Shown here: positions 11,463-21,594 of the stretch, in pieces
Layout of the letters: every line of letters starts with the position of its first letter
How positions within the stretch are numbered: position 1 is the first letter of the stretch
Assembly (NCBI RefSeq): GCF_002836975.1
Contig: NZ_NIJK01000029.1
Location: 248,001-312,000 of the forward strand
Direction: 5' to 3'
Origin: Shewanella indica
Lineage (GTDB): Bacteria; Pseudomonadota; Gammaproteobacteria; Enterobacterales; Shewanellaceae
DNA length: 64,000 nt
Made by a program: the position numbers and the translations under genes
Notes under the pieces: generated by a model
What the model saw: only the letters and a program-made list of their open reading frames with translations
Database searches by the model: none
What the model was told of the DNA's origin: nothing

Positions 11463-11476
11463 GCGATAAATATCAA
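11463..11476 (-). promoter_or_regulatory. Possible FNR/EtrA site upstream of tsdB
   Basis: The minus-strand sequence TTGATATTTATCGC matches the FNR consensus TTGAT-N4-ATCAA at eight of ten positions. It lies about 65 bases upstream of the tsdB start in an AT-rich region. Anaerobic control would suit the gene, but this is a single-site match. Confidence 0.35.
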
Positions 11477-11624
11477 AAAACCAGCAAAAACGGCCATAAT
11501 CCAGATGCCATAAGGTTTGCAGCTCAAATAAATCTTCGGCTTTGAAATATTTGCTTACGATTTGAGTTTTATAAAAAACCCTTTTCTAACAATGTATTGG
11601 ATAACGATTCTCGTTTAGAAGTTA

Positions 11625-12665
11625 TTACTCTCCAAAGCGGGTCGTCTCAAAGCTATTGAGAAAATGATGTAATAGATAACAGGCCAACAAGGTGCCGACT
11701 ATGGCCACCAGAATGCTACTCACCCGATACAGGGCACTGAAGATCAGATCATTGCCCGGAGTCAGATATTGGCCGAACAATATTCCCAGAGTGGTCATGG
11801 CACCAAAGCCCACCGCCGAGCCACTGGCCTCTTTGACATGGGCCTGGGCAAACAACAAAGTACCGAACCAGAGCATAGGTACGACCAACAAAAGCACACC
11901 GGACCAGTCATACAGCAAGAGTTGCACCGCCATCCCGTATACCACCCCGAGCACAGTACCCATTGCCCGTTTGCGGGCATAGTCGAGGGCACCGTTCCAA
12001 TGCATGGGAAACAGCAACAACAGTGTAGTAGCCTGCGCCGACATGGAGTCGCGCAGATCAAAGGCCTGGAATATCAGAAACGACAGGGTTGCAACGCTGG
12101 CCCCCATCAAAGCTTCATGGCGCATTCTGTGGGGCTGTTTGGGCCCGGGGACATAAGCATTACGAGGTTCAACATCCGGGATCAGCACTGTCATCAAATA
12201 AGCTATCAGCACAGACAGCACACTGGCCCAAAAGTTACCGAAGATGAGGTCGTTCAGGTCGGTATCAGGATAGCTGGCAAAATGCAGCATAATGCTGAGG
12301 CTGATCACCCCGTTGGCACCAAACAGAAACAGGGCGCCGCGGGACATGCAGGCAAAGCGATACAGAAACAGCACAAAGACAATCAAGGTCATCAGTGCCG
12401 GATGACTGCCAAACAAACCGCCTATGATGCCCACCTCAACCCCACAGACAACAGCCGCGGCCAGTAACTGCCGCGCCGCATGGCCGTTCATCACTGGCAC
12501 CAGTCCCAGCAACAACATGGGGATGACAGTATAAAACACCCCGTAATTCCAATTCATCAGCTTACAGATCAGAAAGCCGAGGCTGGCGCCGGTGGCGATG
12601 CGCAGGCACTGGCGCAGCTCATTCTGAGTCAAGGGGTGGTGACGCAGGATCATCGGCCACCTCAA
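11625..12665 (-). CDS. DUF2955 / FUSC-like inner-membrane protein
   Basis: 346 residues with about ten hydrophobic segments in two blocks separated by a short polar loop near residues 165-185 (DVEPRNAYVPGPKQPHRMRH). The layout matches DUF2955 proteins, which resemble half of the fusaric-acid/AaeB efflux family. Its start overlaps the stop of the HlyD-type gene by four bases, so the two are made together and probably form an efflux or export unit under the MarR regulator. The exported compound is unknown. Confidence 0.8.
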   Translation of the reverse strand: MRWPMILRHHPLTQNELRQCLRIATGASLGFLICKLMNWNYGVFYTVIPMLLLGLVPVMNGHAARQLLAAAVVCGVEVGIIGGLFGSHPALMTLIVFVLFLYRFACMSRGALFLFGANGVISLSIMLHFASYPDTDLNDLIFGNFWASVLSVLIAYLMTVLIPDVEPRNAYVPGPKQPHRMRHEALMGASVATLSFLIFQAFDLRDSMSAQATTLLLLFPMHWNGALDYARKRAMGTVLGVVYGMAVQLLLYDWSGVLLLVVPMLWFGTLLFAQAHVKEASGSAVGFGAMTTLGILFGQYLTPGNDLIFSALYRVSSILVAIVGTLLACYLLHHFLNSFETTRFGE

Positions 12666-13720
12666 TAGATGTAGTGCAGCAGGCTGACTGCCTTGATCTG
12701 CAGCTTGGCCATGAAACGATAGAAACTATTGTCCGGCAGCAGTTGTACGGTGGCTCGGGAACCGGCCGCCAACCTGGGGTATTCTTCACTCTGGAGTTCA
12801 AAGTGCAGTCGCAGACGCTGAGCGTCCCGCACCCAACGATCTGACTCGGTCGGCGTCGCCAGCATGCCGTTGGCATCGAATTGTCCAGCGCTGACACCGG
12901 CATCGCGGCTGCTGACTCTGGCAGGGTAGAGTCTGCCTGGCTCGGCATCGAACGCCACCCAGGCTTCAGTGCCCGACTCAACTCCCCTGAGGGTTTTCTC
13001 GCGAAAATCGGCAATGATATCCATCTGCTCCGACACTAGAGCCAATACGGGTTGGCCCTTGTTGGCCATGCTGCCACTGGCCAGTTGTAGGTTGGTGACT
13101 ATGCCTTCGTGTTCTGCCAGCACCTTGGTGTAACTCAGATCCAATTCTGCCTGAGCCAAACGGCTGCGGGCCTGGCGCAACTTGAGGTTCTCTGTCCCGG
13201 CTGTTCCCCGGGAAACCTTGAGTTTAGCCAGTTGTGCCTTGGAGGCTGCCAACTTGGCTAACGCCGAGCTGGCATCAGTATCGGCCTGATCCTTAAGCTG
13301 GCGTGACACACCATTGCTGGCATAGAGGGCATCCAGGCGCCTGGCCTCACGTTGTTTCTGTTGCAACATGGCCTCATTGGCGCTGACATCTGCGGCGGCG
13401 GCCTCTATGGCTGCATCCAGCTCGGCGTTATCCTGCATCGCCTGCTCCAGCGCCAATTTGGCCTGCTCCAGCGCGAGCTCAAAAGGAGCCGGATCTATGG
13501 CGAAGAGTAACTGCCCGGCCTCTACATGTTGATTGTTGGCTACAGCCACAGATTGCACCGGGCCACTCACTTGGGGCGCTACCTTGACCACAGTGCGGGT
13601 CGCCATCGCCTGCGGCGTCAGCGGCATCTCCAGATCCGCCAACATGAAATAGGCAAAGACCAGCACAAAGCCCACCATGGAAAATTTAACGAGTCTGGCA
13701 AATTGTTGATCTGGCGTCAT
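12662..13720 (-). CDS. HlyD/EmrA-family membrane fusion protein
   Basis: 352 residues: one N-terminal membrane segment near 12-29, a split biotinyl-lipoyl domain (first half near 45-75), an alpha-helical hairpin of alanine-, glutamine- and lysine-rich coiled coil near 80-190, then the second lipoyl half and a beta-barrel. This is the periplasmic adaptor of a secretion or efflux unit. It lies between the MarR regulator (10-bp gap) and the DUF2955 protein (4-bp overlap). Confidence 0.9.
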   Translation of the reverse strand: MTPDQQFARLVKFSMVGFVLVFAYFMLADLEMPLTPQAMATRTVVKVAPQVSGPVQSVAVANNQHVEAGQLLFAIDPAPFELALEQAKLALEQAMQDNAELDAAIEAAAADVSANEAMLQQKQREARRLDALYASNGVSRQLKDQADTDASSALAKLAASKAQLAKLKVSRGTAGTENLKLRQARSRLAQAELDLSYTKVLAEHEGIVTNLQLASGSMANKGQPVLALVSEQMDIIADFREKTLRGVESGTEAWVAFDAEPGRLYPARVSSRDAGVSAGQFDANGMLATPTESDRWVRDAQRLRLHFELQSEEYPRLAAGSRATVQLLPDNSFYRFMAKLQIKAVSLLHYIY

Positions 13721-13730
13721 AAAGTCTCTC

Positions 13731-14198
13731 TCATTTCGCTTGCTCTTGCTGCAGCTGATGTTGGGCGTTATCGCAAATCCTGGTGATCACGGCTTCAAAA
13801 TGAGCCAGCTCATCCGGATCTATGCCCGCCAACAACTTGGCCCGTACCTGGATGATCCTGGCCTCCATGGAGCGAATAACTTCCTCACCTTGGGCCGTCA
13901 TGGAAACGATGCGCGCCCTTTTGTCATGCTCGCAGCTGTGGCGAGTGATCAACCCCTGCTGCTCCAGCTGACCCAGGGTCCGCATCAAAGAAGGCAATTC
14001 AATTTCCAGCGACTCGGCCAACTGCTTTTGACTGATATGGTCGCCCATGCGTCTCAGCTTCCATAGCGCGGTCCAACGAGGATGGGTCAGCCCCAAAGGC
14101 GCCAATTCATTGTCGGCGACCATGCGCCATAAACGGTGTAAACGCCCCAAGCGCTCTCCCAGAGAGGTCTCTGTCAGCTGTTCTATATATTTGTGCAT
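13731..14198 (-). CDS. MarR/SlyA-type transcriptional regulator
   Basis: 155 residues with a winged-helix domain: recognition region SQKQLAESLEIELPSLMRTL followed by the wing with KRAR, typical of the SlyA branch. The ATG at 14198 is preferred because an upstream ATG at 14231 would place one operator repeat inside the coding region; neither start has a strong Shine-Dalgarno. It leads the operon with HlyD and DUF2955 genes, so it very likely represses that efflux unit and itself until a ligand binds. Confidence 0.85.
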   Translation of the reverse strand: MHKYIEQLTETSLGERLGRLHRLWRMVADNELAPLGLTHPRWTALWKLRRMGDHISQKQLAESLEIELPSLMRTLGQLEQQGLITRHSCEHDKRARIVSMTAQGEEVIRSMEARIIQVRAKLLAGIDPDELAHFEAVITRICDNAQHQLQQEQAK

Positions 14199-14211
14199 CT
14201 TGATTAACTGG

Positions 14212-14256
14212 TTACTTAGCAGGCTAAGCATTTTACTTATTTAGCCTGCTAAGTAA
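14212..14256. promoter_or_regulatory. Large inverted-repeat operator for the MarR regulator
   Basis: A perfect 16-bp inverted repeat, TTACTTAGCAGGCTAA (14212-14227) and its complement (14241-14256), is separated by 13 bases. Each arm contains its own near-palindrome, TTAGC-NN-GCTAA. This gives two MarR-sized sites about 29 bp apart directly upstream of the regulator gene, consistent with two dimers on one face of the helix. Confidence 0.8.
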
Positions 14257-14463
14257 ATACCTAATCGGGAATAAACCCGATCTGCCTCGCACATCTGTTC
14301 AGTAAGTAAACGGATCTGGACAAAAATTTGTCATAAGTCGCAATTACTTAACACTAGTAGCACTATAATTATTCAACCTTGTTTGACCCTGGGAAGGTAC
14401 AATGAGCCCGGCGCAAGGTCGTGGCGATCACCAGGCCACATCAAGCTGCCGCACTCGTTTCAT

Positions 14464-14473
14464 CCCCCCCCCC
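14464..14473 (+). repeat. Run of ten C residues at the start of a chemoreceptor gene
   Basis: An uninterrupted C10 tract lies 16 bases before the preferred TTG start of the chemoreceptor and inside the alternative GTG-initiated frame beginning at 14421. Such tracts slip during replication, so length changes could alter leader spacing or the reading frame. Confidence 0.85.
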
Positions 14474-14489
14474 ATGCCTGGAGGCTAAC

Positions 14490-16400
14490 TTGTTCTCACA
14501 TCTAAAAATCGGCACTCGAATTGTGCTGGGGATCTGCGCCGTACTTATCGCCATGATGAGCTTTATCATGCCCTTGGTATTGTCGGAATTTTCCAGCCAA
14601 ATTGATAATGCCGAGCAGCGTGAACTGCATAAGCTGTATCAAACCGCGATTGCTGAAATAGATTCTTCAGGCAGATTGGCTGAGGCGTTGGCTACTGTGG
14701 TGGCCAATACCCCGGAAATGCAGCAAGAATTCGCCTTCGGCGACAGGGATTCACTCAACAACCGCAGCCAACAACTGTTTGTCCCGTTGAAACGGGATTT
14801 TGCCGTGCAGCAGTTTCAATTCCATCTGCCACCGGCCACCTCTTTCCTCAGGGTACATAAACCGGAAAAGTTCGGTGACGATCTCTCAGGGTTTCGCCAA
14901 ACCGTAGTGCAGACCAACAACAGCAAGCAGCCGATAATGGGGCTCGAGAAAGGGGTGGCCGGCCTCGGGATCCGCGGCCTGGCTCCAATGACTTATCAGG
15001 GACAACACACAGGTTCGGTTGAGTTTGGCATGTCATTCGGTCAACCTTTCTTTGATGCCTTCAAACAGAATTATCAGGCCGAAATTGCCCTGCTGACACC
15101 TGACAGCAGCGGTTACCGCCGTTTTGGCGGAACCTTTGAAACCGCGGCTTTCAAAGACACGGCGCTGCTGCAGAAAGTACAACAGGGAAAAGCTGACAAG
15201 TCTTTGATAAGTTTGAATAGCAATAGTCATGTCCTCTACCTGCATCAGGTGACTGACTTTTCCGATAACCCCATTGGCGTACTGGCGATCGCCATGGATC
15301 GCAGCCACTCGGAAGCCAGCCTCTGGTATATCAAACTCAAGTTGGTGGCCATTGGTGCCATAGCGCTGTTGGCGGGCGCCGTTATCGCCTTCTTTATCGC
15401 CCGCAGCATCACCCGCCCTATCGCGCAAACCACCAGCGCCATGGAGGATATCGCTCAAGGGGAAGGCGACCTGACCAAGCGTATCGAAGTGAGCAGCAAG
15501 GATGAAATTGCCGATCTGGCACGGGCATTCAACCTGTTTGTCGCCAAAATCCAGCAAACTATTCAGCAGGTGACTCAAGCCACTGACTCACTGGCAACCT
15601 CAGCCGAAGAGATGTCCGGCATCACCAGCGCCAGCCGCCACAGCGCCGAGCAGCAGCAAAGGGAAACCGAACAAGTGGCTACCGCCATGAATGAGATGGC
15701 CGCCACGGTTCAGGAGGTCGCCCAAAATGCCACAGTTGCCGCCGACTCGGCAGAGCAAGCCGATGCCGCCACAGATTCAGGTAAACAGGTGGTCAACAGT
15801 GTGGTTGAGCTGATGGCCGGACTGGAGTCAGAGATCCGTGGCGCCGCGGCTGCTATCGACAAACTCGAGCAGGACAGTCAGGCGATAGACTCTGTGTTGG
15901 AAGTGATCCGCAATATTGCCGATCAGACCAACCTACTGGCACTCAATGCCGCCATTGAAGCAGCCAGGGCCGGCGAACAAGGACGGGGGTTTGCCGTTGT
16001 CGCCGATGAAGTACGCACCCTGGCGAGCCGCACTCAGGCATCGACAACCGAAATTCAGCATATGATTGAAACCCTGCAGCAAGGGGCGCAGTCAGCCGTC
16101 GGTGTGATGCAAAGCAGTAATCAAACCATGGATAAGTGTGTCGCCGAAGTGCAAAACGCCGATGCGGCTCTCAATGAGATCCGCGCTGCAGTTTCCGCTA
16201 TCACCCAGATGAATATCCAGATAGCCAGTGCCGCCAACGAGCAGTGCGCCGTCTCGGCCGAGATCAATCGCAATCTCAACAATATCAATGATGGAGTGGC
16301 TCAGGGCAGTGAAAGTGCTGCCCAGATAGCCGTCGCCGGTGAAGAACTGGCACAGCTATCGGTACGCCTCAAGCAGTTGGTCAGCCAATTCAAGGTTTAA
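14490..16400 (+). CDS. Methyl-accepting chemotaxis protein with periplasmic Cache-like sensor
   Basis: 636 residues from the TTG at 14490, chosen because GGAGG lies five bases upstream and the protein then begins with the membrane helix. An upstream GTG at 14421 would add 23 residues. Order: TM1 near 10-32; a periplasmic sensor of about 250 residues that looks like a double-Cache domain; TM2 near 288-312; a HAMP domain; then a long coiled-coil signalling domain with the conserved tip ([19 protein letters not shown]). The ligand cannot be named. It has its own terminator and stands alone. Confidence 0.9.
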   Translation: MFSHLKIGTRIVLGICAVLIAMMSFIMPLVLSEFSSQIDNAEQRELHKLYQTAIAEIDSSGRLAEALATVVANTPEMQQEFAFGDRDSLNNRSQQLFVPLKRDFAVQQFQFHLPPATSFLRVHKPEKFGDDLSGFRQTVVQTNNSKQPIMGLEKGVAGLGIRGLAPMTYQGQHTGSVEFGMSFGQPFFDAFKQNYQAEIALLTPDSSGYRRFGGTFETAAFKDTALLQKVQQGKADKSLISLNSNSHVLYLHQVTDFSDNPIGVLAIAMDRSHSEASLWYIKLKLVAIGAIALLAGAVIAFFIARSITRPIAQTTSAMEDIAQGEGDLTKRIEVSSKDEIADLARAFNLFVAKIQQTIQQVTQATDSLATSAEEMSGITSASRHSAEQQQRETEQVATAMNEMAATVQEVAQNATVAADSAEQADAATDSGKQVVNSVVELMAGLESEIRGAAAAIDKLEQDSQAIDSVLEVIRNIADQTNLLALNAAIEAARAGEQGRGFAVVADEVRTLASRTQASTTEIQHMIETLQQGAQSAVGVMQSSNQTMDKCVAEVQNADAALNEIRAAVSAITQMNIQIASAANEQCAVSAEINRNLNNINDGVAQGSESAAQIAVAGEELAQLSVRLKQLVSQFKV

Positions 16401-16412
16401 CCCACTAAAGAC

Positions 16413-16442
16413 AAGCCCACCTATTGGTGGGCTTCATTTTTA
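16413..16442. terminator. Terminator between the convergent chemoreceptor and metF genes
   Basis: The stem AAGCCCACC/GGTGGGCTT (16413-16421, 16426-16434) is followed by CATTTTTAT on the plus strand. It ends the chemoreceptor transcript. Confidence 0.8.
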
Positions 16443-16467
16443 TCCGCTTAGCCGTTATCAAAGGCCT

Positions 16468-17407
<940 letters not shown>

Positions 17408-17536
17408 ACATACTAGAGAAACTGTCATTGAAGTCAAGCCCAAAGATGGCTTCAAAGGTGTATTTATCTTAATCAGTATAAAAGCCACTAATGAGTGTTT
17501 CTGCAAAGCCTCGGCTTTACGCCTGGAGAGAGCTTT

Positions 17537-17875
17537 CGCACAGGTGATCCTGTGCCTGGAAAATGAGCGTATATCTTTGGGTATATAGGTAACTTAGAAC
17601 AACTCAATTATCACAGAATTACACCGACTCCCGCTCGAAGCGGCCGCAGGGCGTTGATGACAATCGCGTAGCGAGGCATGGATGCCGAAGCAGCGCCAGT
17701 CGAATCAGGGATGAGCGTCTGGCGCGATAGCGAATTGGCATCATAAGCACAAGGGGGGTTCCGCTGCGTCGCGGGTCGCAGGGGGTTTGGAAAGGGGGCG
17801 AGTCGATACAGCCCCCTTTCCTCGGGTGTGGGGCGAAGCTCCACGACTTTACGCCGCTGGAACAGCGGCTATCAT
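17537..17875. repeat. Mosaic noncoding repeat array, unit A
   Basis: First unit of a three-unit array. It keeps a short leading palindrome (CACAGG/CCTGTG) but lacks the following CGAAAAC hairpin block that units B and C have. It contains the block around 17673-17757, a strong hairpin GGAAAGGGGGC/GCCCCCTTTCC (17789-17799 and 17811-17821) and a closing hairpin GCCGCTG-GAA-CAGCGGC at 17841-17875. Open frames through it have no protein character. See units B and C. Confidence 0.75.
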
Positions 17876-17954
17876 TGTTTTCAGCTCAAAATAGCCAAAT
17901 AACATAGATTGAACTTCCAGCAACGGATGTCTCCCATTGCCTGCCGCAGGCTTA

Positions 17955-18513
17955 TGCACAGGCGAGCCTGTGACACGGCGTGAATACGTCCATGTAGCCT
18001 CGACGAAAACATCCTTGTTTTCGACGGTCACTGTCCCGCCTGTGCCTGGAAATAGGTGTATGTCTGCAAATACTTCAGATGTTTCAAGCTACTCAGGACT
18101 AACAGAGTTGCACCTATTCCCCCTCGGTGTCGCCGAAAGCCGGTGGCGCAAATAACGTGGCTGAGGCATGGATGCCGAAGCAGCGACAGTCGAATCAGGG
18201 GCGAGTGTCGCTTAGCGACAAGCTAACGAGCGCTAGACAGGATGTTAAGCTGGATAAGAGTCACATGGATGTGACTCCGAGCGTCTGGCGCGATAGCGAA
18301 TTGGCATCATAAGCACAAGGGGTTGTCCGCTGCGTCGCGGGTCGCTGGGGGTTTGGAAAGGGGGCGAGTCGATACAGCCCCCTTTCCTCGGGTGTGGGGC
18401 GGCGAGTGTCGCGTAGCGACTGGCTACGAGCGAGAGCCAGGGATGGCGAACTGGCCCTTGTGCATGGAGGCATTTACTCCACGACTTTAGGCCGCTGGTA
18501 CAGCGGCTATCAT
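17955..18513. repeat. Mosaic noncoding repeat array, unit B
   Basis: The longest unit (about 560 bp). It has all blocks: palindrome CACAGG/CCTGTG, hairpin CGAAAAC/GTTTTCG at 18001-18027, the shared blocks of unit A, the GGAAAGGGGGC hairpin (18355-18387) and the closing GCCGCTG-GTA-CAGCGGC hairpin. Two extra segments begin with a related module of about 33 bp at 18200-18232 and 18401-18432 (GGCGAGTGTCGC-N-TAGCGAC start, CGAGCG end), so the unit grew by inserting the same module twice. Confidence 0.8.
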
Positions 18514-18594
18514 AGCTTCCAGCTAAGAGTATCTAAGTTAGTATTGGTCGAGCTTCTGAACCATGATGCAGCCCATCACCTGCGGTGCGCTTTT

Positions 18595-18990
18595 CGCACA
18601 GGCGATCCTGTGACTCGCTGTGGACCCATCCCTGGGCGCTCGACGAAAACGTCCCTGTTTTCGACGGTCACAGTTCCGCCTGTGCCTGGAAAATAGGCAT
18701 ATATCTGCAGTTTAAAACAACTCTGTGTGGAAAGAATTGCACCAATTCCCCCTTCGGAGCCGCCGCGGGCGTTGTTGCAAATTGGCGTAGCCGAGACAGG
18801 GATGTCGAGGCTCGAAGGTCGAGCAAGGATGCGAGTCCTGAGTGTAGCCAATTTACTTCATAAGCCAGCGGGGATTTCGGCTACGTCGGGGGTGTCCTTG
18901 GGGATGCAAGGGGCTTTGGACAAGCAAAGCCCCTTGCCCGGTGTGGTGTGGAACACCACGACTTTACGCCGCTGGCACAGCGGCTAGCAT
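18595..18990. repeat. Mosaic noncoding repeat array, unit C
   Basis: The third unit has the palindrome, the CGAAAAC hairpin and the closing GCCGCTG-GCA-CAGCGGC hairpin. Its central part is diverged: at the position of the A/B hairpin it has a different 13-bp stem GCAAGGGGCTTTG/CAAAGCCCCTTGC (18906-18918, 18925-18937). The stem shape is kept while its sequence differs, which suggests the structure matters. A further fragment of a unit start (CCCATCACCTGCGGTGCG) recurs near 19048. Confidence 0.75.
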
Positions 18991-19178
18991 GGCTTTAAGC
19001 CAAAACTCACCAATAAACTTGATCTCAGCTTCCAGCTAAACCGCAAGCCCATCACCTGCGGTGCGGATAGGCTGAAAGCCCGAATACCGTGAAGGACAGG
19101 ACGTCCGAGAACGGCCACTCACACAGGCTTTTCCTAACCAGAAGCCCACCGGCTTCAAACATGACGCTAATACCAACC

Positions 19179-21578
19179 CTACTCCTGCAGCAGATCGCGA
19201 CAGATCTGCACCAGATCCGACTGTACTGCCGCGGCAGTCACTTCCCTACCGGCACCTGGGCCGCGAATGATCAGCGGATTACCCTGGTAGAAGGCTGAGC
19301 GGATGACAAACACATTATCTCCCGGGGTCAGGTTAGCGTATGGATGCTGACGCTCGACCCACTGCAGAGAGACTTCGGCGTTAACCTGGCCATCTTGCTG
19401 CTCCAGTGAAGCCACATAGCGCAGCACCTTGTTTTGCTCGGCCGCGGCGGCAAACTGCTGCGCGAGAGTGGCATCCAATTCGGGGATCCGCTGCAAAAAC
19501 TCATCCAGCGGAATATCGGCCAGCGCCTCAGGCACCAGTGAGCTTAAGCGAATATCCTCAAGCTCCAGTTCCAGACCTATTTCACGAGCCAAAATCAACA
19601 ACTTGCGCTGCATGTCACGCCCGGAAAGATCGTCCCTGGGATCCGGCTCTGTGATCCCCAGCTCTTTGGCCTGCAACACCAACTCGGAGAAAGGTTTGAT
19701 GCCATCGAAATGCTCAAACAGCCAGCAGAGCGTGCCGGAAAAGATACCGCCGACAGCCTCTACCCTGTCGCCGCTGTTGTGCAAATCATTGAGCGCGTGC
19801 TGCACCGGCAGCCCGGCGCCGCAACTGGCGTTGTAACGCCAGAACAGTCGGCGGTTACCCAGTTGCTGTTTCAGCTCACGGTAGAAAGGCAATGGCCCGG
19901 AGCCGGCCAACTTGTTGGCACTGACCATATGAATGCCACGGGCAAAAAACTCAGGATACTGCAGTGTCAATCCGGCGCTGGCACTGATATCCAGCGCCAC
20001 CAGTTCATCGGCTTGCAGCAACGCAAGCTGTTCGAACAGATGTTCATACTGCCAAGGGGTAGCTTCGGCTTCAAACCTTGTCTGCCAGTCATCCCCAAAG
20101 ATCCCCTCATTGCAGATCCAGGCACGGCTCGAACTCGCCAAGCCCAGGAGTTCAACACTGGCCTCCAGCTCACGTTTGAGGCCGTCGCGTGCTCGGCTAA
20201 ATAGTTCCACCCAGGCTTCGCCTATGTTACCCACCCCCAGCAGAATAACGCCTATGCGTTTGCGGGGGCCGGCGCAGCGCCTGTGCACCTTCTGGGTCAG
20301 CAGGTTCACCTGAGATTTGGGCACCAGGGTGACCAGGCTGAGTTGGTCCTGATACAGAGGCCGCGCTTCACGGCTCAGCAAGCGGGCAAAACTACGGCGA
20401 TAACTGCCGGCGCCACTGCTTACCAGGGCCACCAGCCCAAGCTCTCTGTCCTCGGTAATGCTTTGAATTTTGAGCTGGGATGTCTGCGCTTCCAGTAACT
20501 GCCAGACTTGGCGGGATAATTCGGGAGTAAAGGCCAGCTCAAGTTTGTGTTGCCCTTGAGACCAGTAGGCCAGCGGGGTCAAACCCGCCTCATTGAGCGC
20601 ATCGAGCGTCTGAGTCTGAGCCCGGCTGCCATTGAGCTCCAGGCTCAAGAGGGACACCTGATTAAGATTGGTCACCACAGGGGCACTTGCGGCATCACTC
20701 TTGGGGGCTATCAGGGTAAAGTCGGTATGCGAAGCGTAGCTCGAACGCACCGCCAGGCTGACCTCGGTATCAAACAGCGGCTGCAACGTACGGCAATGCA
20801 GTACCGGGGAGCCGAGCCGCGCCAGGCGGTCGGCCTCAGCCAGCGACATGCTGCTCAGCAGTTTGGCATCGGCAATCTTGTTGGGATCGGCATTGAATAC
20901 CCCTTCGACATCTGTCCAGATAGTCACCCTGTCGATATCGGCCAGGCTGGCTATCAGGGTGGCACTGAAGTCGGAGCCGTTGCGACCGAGCAGCAGAGTT
21001 TCCCCTTGGCTATTGGCGCAGATAAAGCCGGTGATCACCAGACGCTCATCGGGATGCTCGGCCAGCAGTCGCTGCACCCTTTCACGGGACTCATCTAGGC
21101 GAATCCTGGGCACTGCGCCCTCATCGGCAATCAACAAACTGCGGGCATCCACATGGGAAGCGGCAACACCGGACTCCCGCAGCAGCGCCGCCATCAGTCT
21201 GGCCGACCAGCGTTCACCGAAACCCACCACCTGATTGCATTGGTATTCGCTGAGTTCAGGCAAAGATAATAAACTGGCCAGTTGCGCCTTATCTGTAGAC
21301 AGACGCTCCCGCAATTGACGTGCCTGTTCATTACCCAGCAGCTGTTCAATCAGATTTTGCTGATAACCGACAAGCTCCTGTAGCTCCTCCTGCCACAGAG
21401 CGCCCGACTCCTTCAGGGTCAACAGTTTATAGAGAAAATTAGTACTCTTGCCGGCGGCGGAAACCACTACAAGATCATCGGCATGACCATGGGTCAGCAA
21501 AATATGGGCGACCCGTCGGTAGCAATCGGCATCGGCGAGACTGGAACCGCCAAACTTATGTAGGTGACAACGTGCCAT
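19179..21578 (-). CDS. metL: Bifunctional aspartokinase / homoserine dehydrogenase II
   Basis: 799 residues from the ATG at 21578, behind AAGGAG. The N-terminal aspartokinase domain opens with HKFGGSSLAD and has LLGRNGSDFSAT. A middle regulatory stretch follows, and the homoserine dehydrogenase domain starts near 455 with the NAD(P)-binding GVILLGVGNIGEAW. It catalyses the first and third steps from aspartate to homoserine, feeding methionine synthesis. It lies 16 bases after metB and is co-transcribed with it under MetJ. The MetL isoform is assigned from this neighbourhood. Confidence 0.95.
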   Translation of the reverse strand: MARCHLHKFGGSSLADADCYRRVAHILLTHGHADDLVVVSAAGKSTNFLYKLLTLKESGALWQEELQELVGYQQNLIEQLLGNEQARQLRERLSTDKAQLASLLSLPELSEYQCNQVVGFGERWSARLMAALLRESGVAASHVDARSLLIADEGAVPRIRLDESRERVQRLLAEHPDERLVITGFICANSQGETLLLGRNGSDFSATLIASLADIDRVTIWTDVEGVFNADPNKIADAKLLSSMSLAEADRLARLGSPVLHCRTLQPLFDTEVSLAVRSSYASHTDFTLIAPKSDAASAPVVTNLNQVSLLSLELNGSRAQTQTLDALNEAGLTPLAYWSQGQHKLELAFTPELSRQVWQLLEAQTSQLKIQSITEDRELGLVALVSSGAGSYRRSFARLLSREARPLYQDQLSLVTLVPKSQVNLLTQKVHRRCAGPRKRIGVILLGVGNIGEAWVELFSRARDGLKRELEASVELLGLASSSRAWICNEGIFGDDWQTRFEAEATPWQYEHLFEQLALLQADELVALDISASAGLTLQYPEFFARGIHMVSANKLAGSGPLPFYRELKQQLGNRRLFWRYNASCGAGLPVQHALNDLHNSGDRVEAVGGIFSGTLCWLFEHFDGIKPFSELVLQAKELGITEPDPRDDLSGRDMQRKLLILAREIGLELELEDIRLSSLVPEALADIPLDEFLQRIPELDATLAQQFAAAAEQNKVLRYVASLEQQDGQVNAEVSLQWVERQHPYANLTPGDNVFVIRSAFYQGNPLIIRGPGAGREVTAAAVQSDLVQICRDLLQE

Positions 21579-21594
21579 CTCAAGCTCCTTCAAT

